This document shows positions 23,765 through 30,376 of a DNA stretch of 43,771 nt, piece by piece. Each line of letters starts with the position of its first letter. The first letter of the stretch is position 1. The translations under genes and the position numbers were made by a program. The DNA lies in contig DASTXH010000065.1 in NCBI GenBank assembly GCA_035758575.1, positions 1 to 43,771 of the forward strand. The letters are read 5' to 3'. Source of the DNA: JANWHZ01 sp035758575 (GTDB lineage Bacteria > Patescibacteriota > Saccharimonadia > Saccharimonadales > UBA4665). The notes under the pieces were generated by a model. That model made no database searches. It was given only the letters and a program-made list of their open reading frames with translations, and was not told the origin of the DNA.

Positions 23765-24352
23765 ATGAACATGACGAACGACCAGATTGCTGCTGCCCTA
23801 GCGCATCCCGGCGCCATAGGTGTGGTTGCGTCAGATACAGTGTACGGGATAATGGCGCGTGCTGCCGACCATCAGGCGGTGCAGCGTATGTATGATTTGA
23901 AACGCCGTGAGCATAAACCAGGTACGCTGATTGCCGCAAGTACTGACCAACTGGTTGCACTGGGGCTGAAACAGCGATACCTGACGCCTGTTGCCAAGTT
24001 CTGGCCGGGTGCCGTGAGTGTGGTGATTCCGTGTGCCGATGATGCCTTGGCCTACCTGCATCAGGGAGTGCAAAGCCTGGCAGTGCGTATTCCTGCCGAT
24101 AAACGGCTGCTGGATTTGTTAGGCCAAACGGGTCCGCTCATTACCAGCAGCGCCAACCAACCGGGAGAACCGCCAGCCAATACTATTGCCGAAGCCAAGG
24201 CGTACTTTGGCGATGCGGTAGATTTTTATGCGGATGCGGGCGATTTGTCCGGCCGCGCCCCGTCTACTGTAGTCCGGGTAGTGGACGATGTGCTGGAGGT
24301 TTTGCGCCAAGGAGCGGTACACATAAATGAACGAGGGGAGATAGAGCCATGA
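23765..24352 (+). CDS. tsaC: L-threonylcarbamoyladenylate synthase (YrdC/Sua5 family)
   Basis: 195 residues, the length of a stand-alone TsaC without the Sua5 extension. It shows the family core: SDTVYGIMARA, MYDLKRREHKPGTLIAAS (K-R-x-x-x-K-P binding region), KFWPGAVSVVIP, LAVRIPAD, and PLITSSANQPGEPPANT. It makes threonylcarbamoyl-AMP from threonine, bicarbonate and ATP for t6A37 in tRNAs decoding ANN codons, including the CAU tRNAs in this window. A second ATG 6 bases on is possible, but the first coincides with the predicted transcription start. It overlaps mazG by 4 bases (ATGA). Confidence 0.93.
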   Translation: MNMTNDQIAAALAHPGAIGVVASDTVYGIMARAADHQAVQRMYDLKRREHKPGTLIAASTDQLVALGLKQRYLTPVAKFWPGAVSVVIPCADDALAYLHQGVQSLAVRIPADKRLLDLLGQTGPLITSSANQPGEPPANTIAEAKAYFGDAVDFYADAGDLSGRAPSTVVRVVDDVLEVLRQGAVHINERGEIEP

Positions 24353-24681
24353 CATTCGATGAATACCAGAAGATAGCGCCCGATACAGCCATAAACCATC
24401 CTGACCCGTTGATGAACCTGACTATTTTTATGATGGGCATTTCCGGCGAAGCGGGCGAGGTACTGGAGAAATGGAAGAAGATTGTGGCCTACCGTGACGG
24501 GCTGGTAACGGCAGAGGACCGGGCAGAACTAGGCAAGGAGCTAGGCGATGTAGTGTGGTATATCGCCATGACAGCCAAAGAGCTGGGATTGTCGTTTGAT
24601 GACATTATGCAGATAAATGTGCAAAAACTGGCAGACCGCAAGGCGCGCAATACACAGCGCGGCGCCGGCGACAACCGCTAA
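24349..24681 (+). CDS. MazG-like nucleoside triphosphate pyrophosphohydrolase
   Basis: 110 residues, a single all-alpha NTP-PPase domain with the metal-binding signature: Glu34-x-x-Glu37 in GEAGEVLEKWKK and Glu64-x-x-Asp67 in KELGDVVWYI. Single-domain MazG proteins hydrolyse (often non-canonical) dNTPs or NTPs to monophosphates and pyrophosphate. It is translationally coupled to tsaC (4-base overlap) and convergent, with a 4-base overlap, with a nucleotide N-hydrolase gene, making a local nucleotide-sanitation group. Confidence 0.87.
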   Translation: MTFDEYQKIAPDTAINHPDPLMNLTIFMMGISGEAGEVLEKWKKIVAYRDGLVTAEDRAELGKELGDVVWYIAMTAKELGLSFDDIMQINVQKLADRKARNTQRGAGDNR

Positions 24682-25100
24682 GCGTGTATTTCTAGAAATG
24701 CAGCAACATGTGCTTGCATCTCGGGTATAGTGTCGTACTCGGCAATGGTGATGTCGCGCATGCCCGATACCATGGCCGACAAACGGCGTCCCGACGACGG
24801 GCGGAAAAGCCGCAAGATTGGTTTGTCTAGCGTTTCGGCCTTGGCCACCTCGTAGCCGACCCCTAGGCTTGGGGTGGTAAGCTCGGCGATGATCACATCT
24901 GCCTCGTCTATCCAGGCCATGTCTCGTTCATAAATGTACTGTACGGTGTAATCTTCGCCTTTGGCGGTGAGGTCGGCATGGCTTATGTGTTCGGTCAGCA
25001 CCGTCCAGCCAAGGGTGACAGCGTGTTGCATAATTTGTTGATATAAAACCGCATCATCTCTGCCGCCGGTGATAGAACCGGCAAAGTATACCTTTTTCAC
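24678..25100 (-). CDS. 2'-deoxynucleoside 5'-phosphate N-hydrolase (DNPH1/RCL family)
   Basis: 140 residues from a GTG that overlaps the murC stop (GTGA). The sequence follows mammalian DNPH1 closely: VYFAGSITGGRDD, VLTEHIS, ERDMAWIDEADVIIAELT, PSLGVGYEVA and RLFRPSSGRRLSAM. Catalytic counterparts are visible as Tyr5, Asp60 and Glu84. DNPH1 cleaves the N-glycosidic bond of (modified) dNMPs and removes abnormal nucleotides such as hydroxymethyl-dUMP. A 20-residue longer version from ATG 25160 lies wholly inside murC and is less likely. Together with MazG it suggests nucleotide-pool cleaning or scavenging. Confidence 0.85.
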   Translation of the reverse strand: MKKVYFAGSITGGRDDAVLYQQIMQHAVTLGWTVLTEHISHADLTAKGEDYTVQYIYERDMAWIDEADVIIAELTTPSLGVGYEVAKAETLDKPILRLFRPSSGRRLSAMVSGMRDITIAEYDTIPEMQAHVAAFLEIHA

Positions 25101-26407
25101 GCAGTGAATTCCTTGCGGAGCCATTCGTCCAGGCTGTGGCCGCCGCCAGCGGTCAGGCACAATACTAGGTCGCCGTCTTCCAGGTGACTTCTGATACGCA
25201 CAGCAAGGTTTTCGTCCATGGCGGCTGCGGTGCTTTTGGCTTTTGCTTCATGGCTCAGCAGCTCGCGCAGGTCTGTGGGTGATAACAGTGGTAGGTTTTT
25301 GTCCTCGCGTGCCAGGTAGCTGGGTACGATATATAGGTGCTTTGCGGTGTCGAACAGATGGCGGAGGTCGTCTTTTATGAAATGCTGGCGGGTGTTGTGT
25401 AGCCCTTCGTACACTACCACTACATCGTTGCCGGCAACTTCGTGCGCCAATTGCATTGCCCCTTCAATCTTGCCCGGCGTATGGGCGTAGTCGGTATATA
25501 GATTGGGTACTAACTGTTCAAAGCGGCGCGACACCCCAGGAAAAGCATTGAGATGTACCGTAAGTTCGTCCAGAGGGCGATTGGTCAGATGATGCACGGC
25601 GTTGGCTACCAGCCATGCGTCCTGGCGGTTCACCAGGCCGGGCAGGGTAAGCTGTTCGCTGATGGCGCGGTCATCTTTGCTTAACGGAATATACCGCGGC
25701 GTCGTACTGGATGAAACATCTTCCAGGCCAAGCGTGTCGGCATCGTCGTTCCATATAGTGGCTTGGTCGCTTTGCTCTAAGAACTCGCGGAATGCCTGAT
25801 TATACTCGTCGCGAGTGGGATAGATGTCGGGGTGGTCCCAATCGATACCGGCTATGAGCGCCATGCGCGGGCGGAAACTCAGGAAATTGCGGTCGAACTC
25901 GTCTGCCTCATATACAAAATACTGCGAAGCTTGGTCGTATTCTCCCATTTCGCCGAAGCTGATCTTAGCACCTACGGAGTAGCTGACAGGTATGCCAAGC
26001 TGCTTGAATAGCCAGATTGCCATGGCCGTGGTGGTAGTTTTGCCATGGGTCCCAGCTATGGCTATCAGCTGCAGGTGTCTATCTTCGATGATTTGGTTCA
26101 ACAGCTCGTCGCGTTTGCTAGTCTTGATACCTTGCTCGCGGCAAAAGCGTAGCTCTGGCGCATCAGGCTGTTCCATAGGCAGCGCGGAGGTAAATACAAA
26201 CCAATCGATTGGGGCACGGTCGTGTACGGCGGCGATCTGCTCGTATGTTTGGCCGATATGAATATCCGTGATGCCATGTTTCCGCAGGTAGTGAATATAC
26301 TGTGAATCCTGTTTGTCTGATCCAGATACGGTATAGCCTGCCTGTTTAGCAATCAACGCCAGCGGCCCGATGGCGGTACCCCCGATACCAGAGAAGAATA
26401 TGTGCAT
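25097..26407 (-). CDS. murC: UDP-N-acetylmuramate-L-alanine ligase family (Mur ligase)
   Basis: 436 residues. The N-terminal Rossmann domain begins MHIFFSGIGGTAIGPLALI, the central ATPase has the P-loop GTHGKTT (119-125) and YEADEFDRNFL, and the C-terminal domain has FPGVSRRFEQL, TDYAHTPGKIEG and LTAGGGHSLDEWL. MurC adds L-Ala to UDP-MurNAc in peptidoglycan synthesis in the cytoplasm; the related Mpl recycles the tripeptide. The length and SGIGGTAIG start favour MurC. A TATAAT on the minus strand (26420-26415) ends 7 bases before the ATG, predicting a leaderless mRNA. Downstream coupling to the DNPH1 gene by GTGA overlap. Confidence 0.9.
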   Translation of the reverse strand: MHIFFSGIGGTAIGPLALIAKQAGYTVSGSDKQDSQYIHYLRKHGITDIHIGQTYEQIAAVHDRAPIDWFVFTSALPMEQPDAPELRFCREQGIKTSKRDELLNQIIEDRHLQLIAIAGTHGKTTTTAMAIWLFKQLGIPVSYSVGAKISFGEMGEYDQASQYFVYEADEFDRNFLSFRPRMALIAGIDWDHPDIYPTRDEYNQAFREFLEQSDQATIWNDDADTLGLEDVSSSTTPRYIPLSKDDRAISEQLTLPGLVNRQDAWLVANAVHHLTNRPLDELTVHLNAFPGVSRRFEQLVPNLYTDYAHTPGKIEGAMQLAHEVAGNDVVVVYEGLHNTRQHFIKDDLRHLFDTAKHLYIVPSYLAREDKNLPLLSPTDLRELLSHEAKAKSTAAAMDENLAVRIRSHLEDGDLVLCLTAGGGHSLDEWLRKEFTA

Positions 26408-26414
26408 GCTGGTA

Positions 26415-26420
26415 ATTATA
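26415..26420 (-). promoter_or_regulatory. -10 box for murC (leaderless)
   Basis: Perfect TATAAT on the minus strand, 7 bases before the ATG at 26407. Confidence 0.65.
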
Positions 26421-26442
26421 CTATGGCGCCTGTTTGTTATGG

Positions 26443-27087
26443 TTAAGCTATCGATGCTTCATGGTCGCCATGGATGACCATATGCCGTAAATCATCGGCT
26501 AAGGCACCCAGAACATCTGAATCCATGTTGTTGGCATAAGCCGTTAGGAAGTTCTTTTTGTAGAGCCGGCGTGCCTCGTTGTAGGCATGACCCGCTTTCT
26601 TCCCTGACACTAGGGCGATCATGGGCAAATGTGCCGGCTCCAGAAATAATGCGGCGATATCATCATGCCCCTGGGTTTTGGGGTCATCTTTGGTATAAAA
26701 GAATTTGAAATCTTCTTGGTAGCCAATGAAGGCAAGTGCGCCTATCTTGATTAGCTCCTGACCAAGCGTTTTGCCGGATTGACAGGCTAAGCAATGCACG
26801 ATAGTACCTTTGAGCTGCGTATGTGATGCATCATGGCAGGCTACCAAGACAACGCCGTTATGTCCGACCACTTCGCTATGGTTACCATGGCCGTTGAAGA
26901 AGACCATATCCGGCGCATGCTTGGCGATACTTTTACGCAAATTGCGGGGATGAGCTTTTTTGCCCGGCAACTCTACGACATGTACGCCCTTTAGCGTTTT
27001 CATATGTTTGAGTACCCGGCCAACCCAATGGCTGAAGTGTCTGGTGACGACGTCGTACGAGGGGTTGGTGACGAGTACTACCTCCAT
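26443..27087 (-). CDS. Caspase-like (CHAT/C25-type) cysteine peptidase homologue
   Basis: 214 residues. A Rossmann-like start (MEVVLVTNPSYDV, PDMVFFNGHGNHSEVVG) carries the His-Gly motif of caspase-hemoglobinase folds (His67), and 35 residues later VHCLACQSG gives the Cys-x-S/T-G element (Cys102), followed by LGQELIKIGALAFIGY. This matches the CHAT/C25 pattern of H-G-H then A-C-x-[ST]-G with an AGA-x-x-[VF]-I strand. Many such domains act in bacterial death or defence systems. It is the third gene of a tight operon (2-base gap) with two small proteins of unknown fold. The fold and dyad are inferred from motifs; peptidase activity and target are unknown. Confidence 0.68.
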   Translation of the reverse strand: MEVVLVTNPSYDVVTRHFSHWVGRVLKHMKTLKGVHVVELPGKKAHPRNLRKSIAKHAPDMVFFNGHGNHSEVVGHNGVVLVACHDASHTQLKGTIVHCLACQSGKTLGQELIKIGALAFIGYQEDFKFFYTKDDPKTQGHDDIAALFLEPAHLPMIALVSGKKAGHAYNEARRLYKKNFLTAYANNMDSDVLGALADDLRHMVIHGDHEASIA

Positions 27088-27089
27088 GC

Positions 27090-27341
27090 TTAGTCTTCGT
27101 CGGGAATGTCGGCGAGGAGCGCGTGAATTTCGCCGCTTGCCATAGACTTTAGAAAATTCATCTGCTGGTCGATATATTTACGACCTACTTCGTCCAGCTG
27201 TTCGACGTGCTTACGTATGTCTTGACGTGTATAGGTGTTCATGACACCATTCACGCTAATTGCTAATTTTAACCGTGGGTTCGCTGCCAGCAGGCGTTCT
27301 AACACTAGCTGCTTTTCCTTCAAGATTTTATCGTCATCCAT
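27090..27341 (-). CDS. Small helical protein, second gene of the caspase-like operon
   Basis: 83 residues, charged and mostly helical: KILKEKQLVLERLLAANP, a short central strand LAISVNGVM, then a long helix RKHVEQLDEVGRKYIDQQ, and an acidic end. No signal peptide, metal motif or membrane segment. It lies between two genes with 2-base gaps on both sides, so its product is probably made in step with the peptidase-like protein. It could be an inhibitor, adaptor or substrate. Family not recognised. Confidence 0.68.
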   Translation of the reverse strand: MDDDKILKEKQLVLERLLAANPRLKLAISVNGVMNTYTRQDIRKHVEQLDEVGRKYIDQQMNFLKSMASGEIHALLADIPDED

Positions 27342-27343
27342 TG

Positions 27344-27529
27344 TTAAATTAACTCTAATGCTTTTAGCTCATGTAGTATGTGATTTGCCTTGGTGGACGC
27401 AGCCTTAATTTCCAGGTAGGCAACGTTCCAGGTGATGGGTTCGTTGTCCACCACCGCCACAATCTCCGTTCGTGCGCCCAGCGGAAGGTTTGCGTATGTA
27501 CGGAAAAACGCCACCGAGAGGTCATCCAT
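27344..27529 (-). CDS. Small protein, first gene of the caspase-like operon
   Basis: 61 residues: MDDLSVAFFRTYANLPLGAR, a short beta segment EIVAVVDNEPITWNVAYLEI, then helix STKANHILHELKALELI. The frame extends to 27565, but a promoter (TTGCAA 27565-27560, 16 bases, TAACAA 27543-27538, minus strand) places transcription start next to the ATG at 27529, which is therefore chosen. The segment NEPITWNVAYLEI resembles small DNA-binding or ubiquitin-like proteins only loosely; I do not assign a function. Likely regulator or partner of the downstream peptidase homologue. Confidence 0.62.
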   Translation of the reverse strand: MDDLSVAFFRTYANLPLGARTEIVAVVDNEPITWNVAYLEIKAASTKANHILHELKALELI

Positions 27530-27537
27530 ATGCGTAA

Positions 27538-27565
27538 TTGTTACACAACTACCCGTCTGTTGCAA
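27538..27565 (-). promoter_or_regulatory. Promoter of the caspase-like operon
   Basis: Minus strand: TTGCAA (27565-27560), 16 bases, TAACAA (27543-27538), then 8 bases to the ATG at 27529. It is separated from the divergent TATAAT at 27629-27634 by about 60 bases. Confidence 0.5.
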
Positions 27566-27628
27566 TCTGTTATCCTACCACGTCGCGCGTGGCTGTAATT
27601 ACTGGATACTGTTTTTGGGAAACCCCAG

Positions 27629-27634
27629 TATAAT
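27629..27634 (+). promoter_or_regulatory. -10 box TATAAT (leaderless gene at 27642)
   Basis: TATAAT with 7 bases to the ATG at 27642. No convincing -35 is seen. Confidence 0.6.
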
Positions 27635-27641
27635 CTTTGGT

Positions 27642-28253
27642 ATGGAACCGGATAAACGGCAGCTGTACCGGCTATGGAAGCGCGTGCGGGCTATCAGCCC
27701 CTGGTATTTTTTGGCGGCAGCTGCCTTGACGGGGACGGTTTGCGTCTTCGCGCTCAGGGCAAACAACTTGCAGATGGCCAAACTGCGCGACGCCGTGTAC
27801 GCCGCCGATAAAAATGGTTTCGGCGTAACCGAGGCACTGCAAAAGCTGCAGATATATGTGTCTGCCCATATGAACACCGACTTGTCAGCGGGGCCGAATT
27901 CGCCGTATCCCCCCATACAGTTGCAATATACCTACGACCGGGCGGTGCAGGCTGCCGGTGATGCGGCGAGTGCTGCAAACTCACATATTTATAACGATGC
28001 CCAACACTACTGTGAGCAAACTATCCCAAATGGTTTTTCGGGCAGCTACCGTATTAGCTGCATACAGACATATATCGACCAGCATGGAGTCAAGCTGCCG
28101 ACGATCCCTGATGGTATGTACAAGTTCGATTTTCTGAGCCCTACATGGTCGCCCGATCTTGCTGGGTGGAGTTTGCTGGCAACGATGTTGTTGCTTATCG
28201 TCACGGCGTTATCCTTCGGTCTTCGTTGGCTCTTAAAAAGGGCTACTAAGTAA
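27642..28253 (+). CDS. Two-TM membrane protein, unknown function
   Basis: 203 residues. One TM segment near the start (PWYFLAAAALTGTVCVFAL, about residues 20-38), an extracytoplasmic region of about 125 residues with a cysteine pair (HYCEQT and ISCIQT) likely to form a disulfide, and a second TM near the end (LLATMLLLIVTALSFGLRWLL) with a basic tail. The start is fixed by TATAAT ending 7 bases upstream; the open frame reaches back to 27432 without support. It ends in a strong shared terminator. No named family recognised. Confidence 0.72.
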   Translation: MEPDKRQLYRLWKRVRAISPWYFLAAAALTGTVCVFALRANNLQMAKLRDAVYAADKNGFGVTEALQKLQIYVSAHMNTDLSAGPNSPYPPIQLQYTYDRAVQAAGDAASAANSHIYNDAQHYCEQTIPNGFSGSYRISCIQTYIDQHGVKLPTIPDGMYKFDFLSPTWSPDLAGWSLLATMLLLIVTALSFGLRWLLKRATK

Positions 28254-28353
28254 CAGCAATAAAGCTTCCGGTACCTCAGGGAGGTTGCCTGTTTAAGGGT
28301 ATTATAGCTGCTGGCATGCTGGACGTCGTGCTTGTGCTGTATGTATAAATAAA

Positions 28354-28382
28354 AAAACCACCGGTGGGTTACCGGTGGTTTT
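28354..28382. terminator. Strong bidirectional intrinsic terminator
   Basis: AAAACCACCGGT / loop GGGTT / ACCGGTGGTTTT, a perfect 12-bp stem flanked by A and T tracts. It serves the plus-strand gene ending at 28253 and the minus-strand gene ending at 28405. Confidence 0.9.
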
Positions 28383-28404
28383 GTTTGACTCCGACCCTGT
28401 AGGG

Positions 28405-29067
28405 CTACGGTTTATTGGTGTTAGAACTGTTGCTTGTGTTCCCCTGATTCTGGAGGTTGTTTGAGCTGGAGCTCGATGAGGAATTAGTGGAGCTACACTT
28501 CTGGCCGTTCGGGTTCTGTTGTTTGTACTGGTCTATCGCCTTGGCTACTTGACCGTCGGTCTGCAGATTCTCCCAGAAGGTTACTTCGTTGGCGTTGATG
28601 ACCATTTGATCATACGGTGCGTGTAGTTCGCAGCCAAGTTTTACTAGCGACAGGCTGTTGTTGCTGTTTGAGCTAGAGGTAGTACTCGAGGAATTGCCGC
28701 TTGAAGACTGCAGATAATAGATACCGGTAAGCACGAAGTAATTGTTATTGAGGGATTTGATGTTGCCGAAATATACCTGGCCGGTGTTCAAAAATACCGC
28801 TTGCAGCTTGGTACTGTCAACGAACTGATGTTCTGGTGCTGGCGGTTTTGCCGCATAGATGAACCAGGCTACGGCCGCAACCAGCAGGGTAAGGACGAAC
28901 AGGAGCGCGTTGGTACCTATGCGGTCGCCTAGCGCTAGAAAATCACGCTTGGTTTTGTTCCAGGCGTCTTTTTGGCCGGGCATTTTTTGTTGTGGCATTA
29001 CCATCTCAGGAGCGGACGGTGATCGCTGCGCCTGTGGTTGGTTTGGTGTCATGCGATGAAAATCCAT
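28405..29067 (-). CDS. Membrane-anchored protein with Ser/Asn-rich tail
   Basis: 220 residues. The cytoplasmic N-terminus is Pro/Gln-rich and a TM segment spans about residues 53-71 (ALLFVLTLLVAAVAWFIYA). The outer domain contains DSTKLQAVFLNTGQVYFGNI and NNYFVLTGIYYLQ, a pattern I associate with conserved Patescibacteria membrane proteins of unknown role. Two low-complexity Ser/Asn stretches follow, one internal and one covering the last 30 residues. A GGGAGAGGG lies about 15-23 bases before the ATG. Low-complexity tracts may be linkers to the cell surface. Confidence 0.7.
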   Translation of the reverse strand: MDFHRMTPNQPQAQRSPSAPEMVMPQQKMPGQKDAWNKTKRDFLALGDRIGTNALLFVLTLLVAAVAWFIYAAKPPAPEHQFVDSTKLQAVFLNTGQVYFGNIKSLNNNYFVLTGIYYLQSSSGNSSSTTSSSNSNNSLSLVKLGCELHAPYDQMVINANEVTFWENLQTDGQVAKAIDQYKQQNPNGQKCSSTNSSSSSSSNNLQNQGNTSNSSNTNKP

Positions 29068-29107
29068 ATGTATGTATCGTCCCTCTCCCGATTTTTCGTT
29101 TACCTAT

Positions 29108-29131
29108 AAAACGTTTTAAGTGTAGTACACT
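29108..29131 (+). promoter_or_regulatory. Operator-like palindromes at a divergent promoter
   Basis: AAAACGTTTT (29108-29117) is a perfect 10-bp palindrome, and GTGTA-G-TACAC (29120-29130) a perfect 11-bp inverted repeat. The second overlaps the TACACT -10 box (29126-29131), which is 6 bases from the ATG of a 26-codon ORF. Confidence 0.4.
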
Positions 29132-29137
29132 CCGCTT

Positions 29138-29218
29138 ATGCAAATCAAGATGGTTATGCTCACTGATATGAAAGGTGTGGACAGATGGAAATGTCGCTGC
29201 AAAAAACAACAGAGGTGA
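29138..29218 (+). CDS. Possible 26-residue microprotein
   Basis: ATG at 29138, TGA at 29216-29218. The product is MQIKMVMLTDMKGVDRWKCR plus CKKQQR, basic with a CRC pair. The leaderless spacing from TACACT (6 bases) matches that of longer genes in the window, which is the main support. Too short to judge by composition. Confidence 0.35.
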   Translation: MQIKMVMLTDMKGVDRWKCRCKKQQR

Positions 29219-29256
29219 TGCACGCGAAAACAGTCGCGGTTATGCGCAAACCTGTT

Positions 29257-29286
29257 GACAAACAAAATCCCACCAGAGTATGTTGA
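29257..29286 (+). promoter_or_regulatory. Promoter of the 64-residue small protein
   Basis: TTGACA followed after 17-18 bases by GTATGTT, upstream of a ~40-base leader with an AGAGAGGG ribosome site for the ATG at 29325. Confidence 0.5.
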
Positions 29287-29324
29287 GGGTACTAACCTAA
29301 ATCATAAGAGAGGGATACGCGATT

Positions 29325-29519
29325 ATGTACCAGCACACGAATTCACAGGGCACCACCTACTACCTGAATTCAAAGCAGGTTACGCTCCGCGGCGGTAAGG
29401 TTCAAACTATTTACTACTTCAGCAAGGATCAGCGCCCAGAAGCTTGCGACCTGCCAGAAGGTTTCGTTGTCAACGAAAACCCACGCAACGGCTTCCTGAC
29501 CGTCAAGCGCAACAAGTAG
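29325..29519 (+). CDS. Small conserved-looking protein, 64 residues
   Basis: A short, probably beta-rich protein: YYLNSKQVTLRGGKVQTIYY, FSKDQRP, LPEGFVVNENPRNGFLTVKR. Unlike most neighbours it has a consensus TTGACA promoter, a proper leader with AGAGAGGG before the ATG, and its own strong terminator directly after the stop. It therefore forms a monocistronic unit suited to high expression. The fold may be a small OB or SH3-like barrel, but this is guesswork. Family not named. Confidence 0.72.
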   Translation: MYQHTNSQGTTYYLNSKQVTLRGGKVQTIYYFSKDQRPEACDLPEGFVVNENPRNGFLTVKRNK

Positions 29520-29540
29520 TTTTACCAAACGATTGCCTAG

Positions 29541-29568
29541 AACACTCGGCTGCGGCCGGGTGTTTTTT
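29541..29568 (+). terminator. Intrinsic terminator of the 64-residue protein gene
   Basis: AACACTCGGC / TGCG / GCCGGGTGTT followed by a T run: a 10-bp stem with one G-T pair. Confidence 0.85.
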
Positions 29569-29601
29569 ATGCCCATCTATTTTCTGCCCGGCGTGGCCTG
29601 G

Positions 29602-29607
29602 TATAGT
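29602..29607 (+). promoter_or_regulatory. -10 box for the ABC exporter operon
   Basis: TATAGT ending 9 bases before the ATG at 29617; near-leaderless. Confidence 0.5.
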
Positions 29608-29616
29608 ATAAAGACT

Positions 29617-30375
29617 ATGACAGATGTAATTTTACGGGTGAAAGACCTGCAGAAGACCTACAATGGCAAAAAAGCCGTGGACGGTATCAGCTTCGAGGTC
29701 AAACGAGGCGAAATTTTCGGCATCCTCGGGCCGAACGGCGCAGGCAAGACGACTACGCTGGAAATGATAGAAACACTGCGTACTATTGACGGTGGTACGG
29801 CTACCATTGACGGGGTAGATGTGGCCAGCGAGCCATATAAAATTCGTGGCATGATCGGCGTGCAGCCGCAGACGCCGGGTTTTCAGGATAAAACCAAGCT
29901 GACCGAGCTGATTCAAATGTTTGCATCCGCTTATGGCGAACGCGTTAATCCGCGAAAGTTTCTGGACGAAGTAAACTTGGGCGAAAAGGCAGATGCCTAT
30001 GTAGAAAATCTGTCCGGCGGCCAAAAACAGCGTTTCAGCATCGTGGCGGCGTTGGTGCATAATCCGAAAGTATTCTTTCTAGATGAGCCAACCACCGGCC
30101 TCGATCCGCAGGCTCGCCGCAACCTGTGGGAGCTGGTAGAAGAGGTGCGCAATCGCGGCATCAGCGTCATCCTGACCACACATTATATGGAAGAAGCCGA
30201 GGTGTTGTGCGACCGTGTGGCCATTATGGATAGCGGTAAGATAATCGCCCTGGACAAGCCGCAGGCTCTCATTAAAAATTTGCTGGCACGAGGTTTCAAA
30301 AAGGCCCAGCATGTCCAACAGGCCAACCTGGAAGATGTATTTATCGACCTAACCGGCAAGGAGCTCCGAGGTTAA
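29617..30375 (+). CDS. ABC-2 type exporter, ATP-binding subunit
   Basis: 252 residues with all ATPase motifs: Walker A GPNGAGKTT, Q-loop VQPQTPGFQ, signature LSGGQKQR, Walker B KVFFLDEPTTGLDPQ, and switch His in LTTHYMEEAE. The pattern is that of CcmA/DrrA-type drug or lipid exporters. One base separates it from the permease gene. The frame extends upstream to 29533, but that part overlaps the terminator and promoter, so the ATG at 29617 is used. Substrate unknown. Confidence 0.93.
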   Translation: MTDVILRVKDLQKTYNGKKAVDGISFEVKRGEIFGILGPNGAGKTTTLEMIETLRTIDGGTATIDGVDVASEPYKIRGMIGVQPQTPGFQDKTKLTELIQMFASAYGERVNPRKFLDEVNLGEKADAYVENLSGGQKQRFSIVAALVHNPKVFFLDEPTTGLDPQARRNLWELVEEVRNRGISVILTTHYMEEAEVLCDRVAIMDSGKIIALDKPQALIKNLLARGFKKAQHVQQANLEDVFIDLTGKELRG

Positions 30376-30376
30376 T

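Noticed and set aside
29218..29286. 22-codon ORF overlapping the end of the 26-codon ORF
   Set aside because: It has no own promoter or ribosome site and its end lies within the TTGACA promoter of the next gene.
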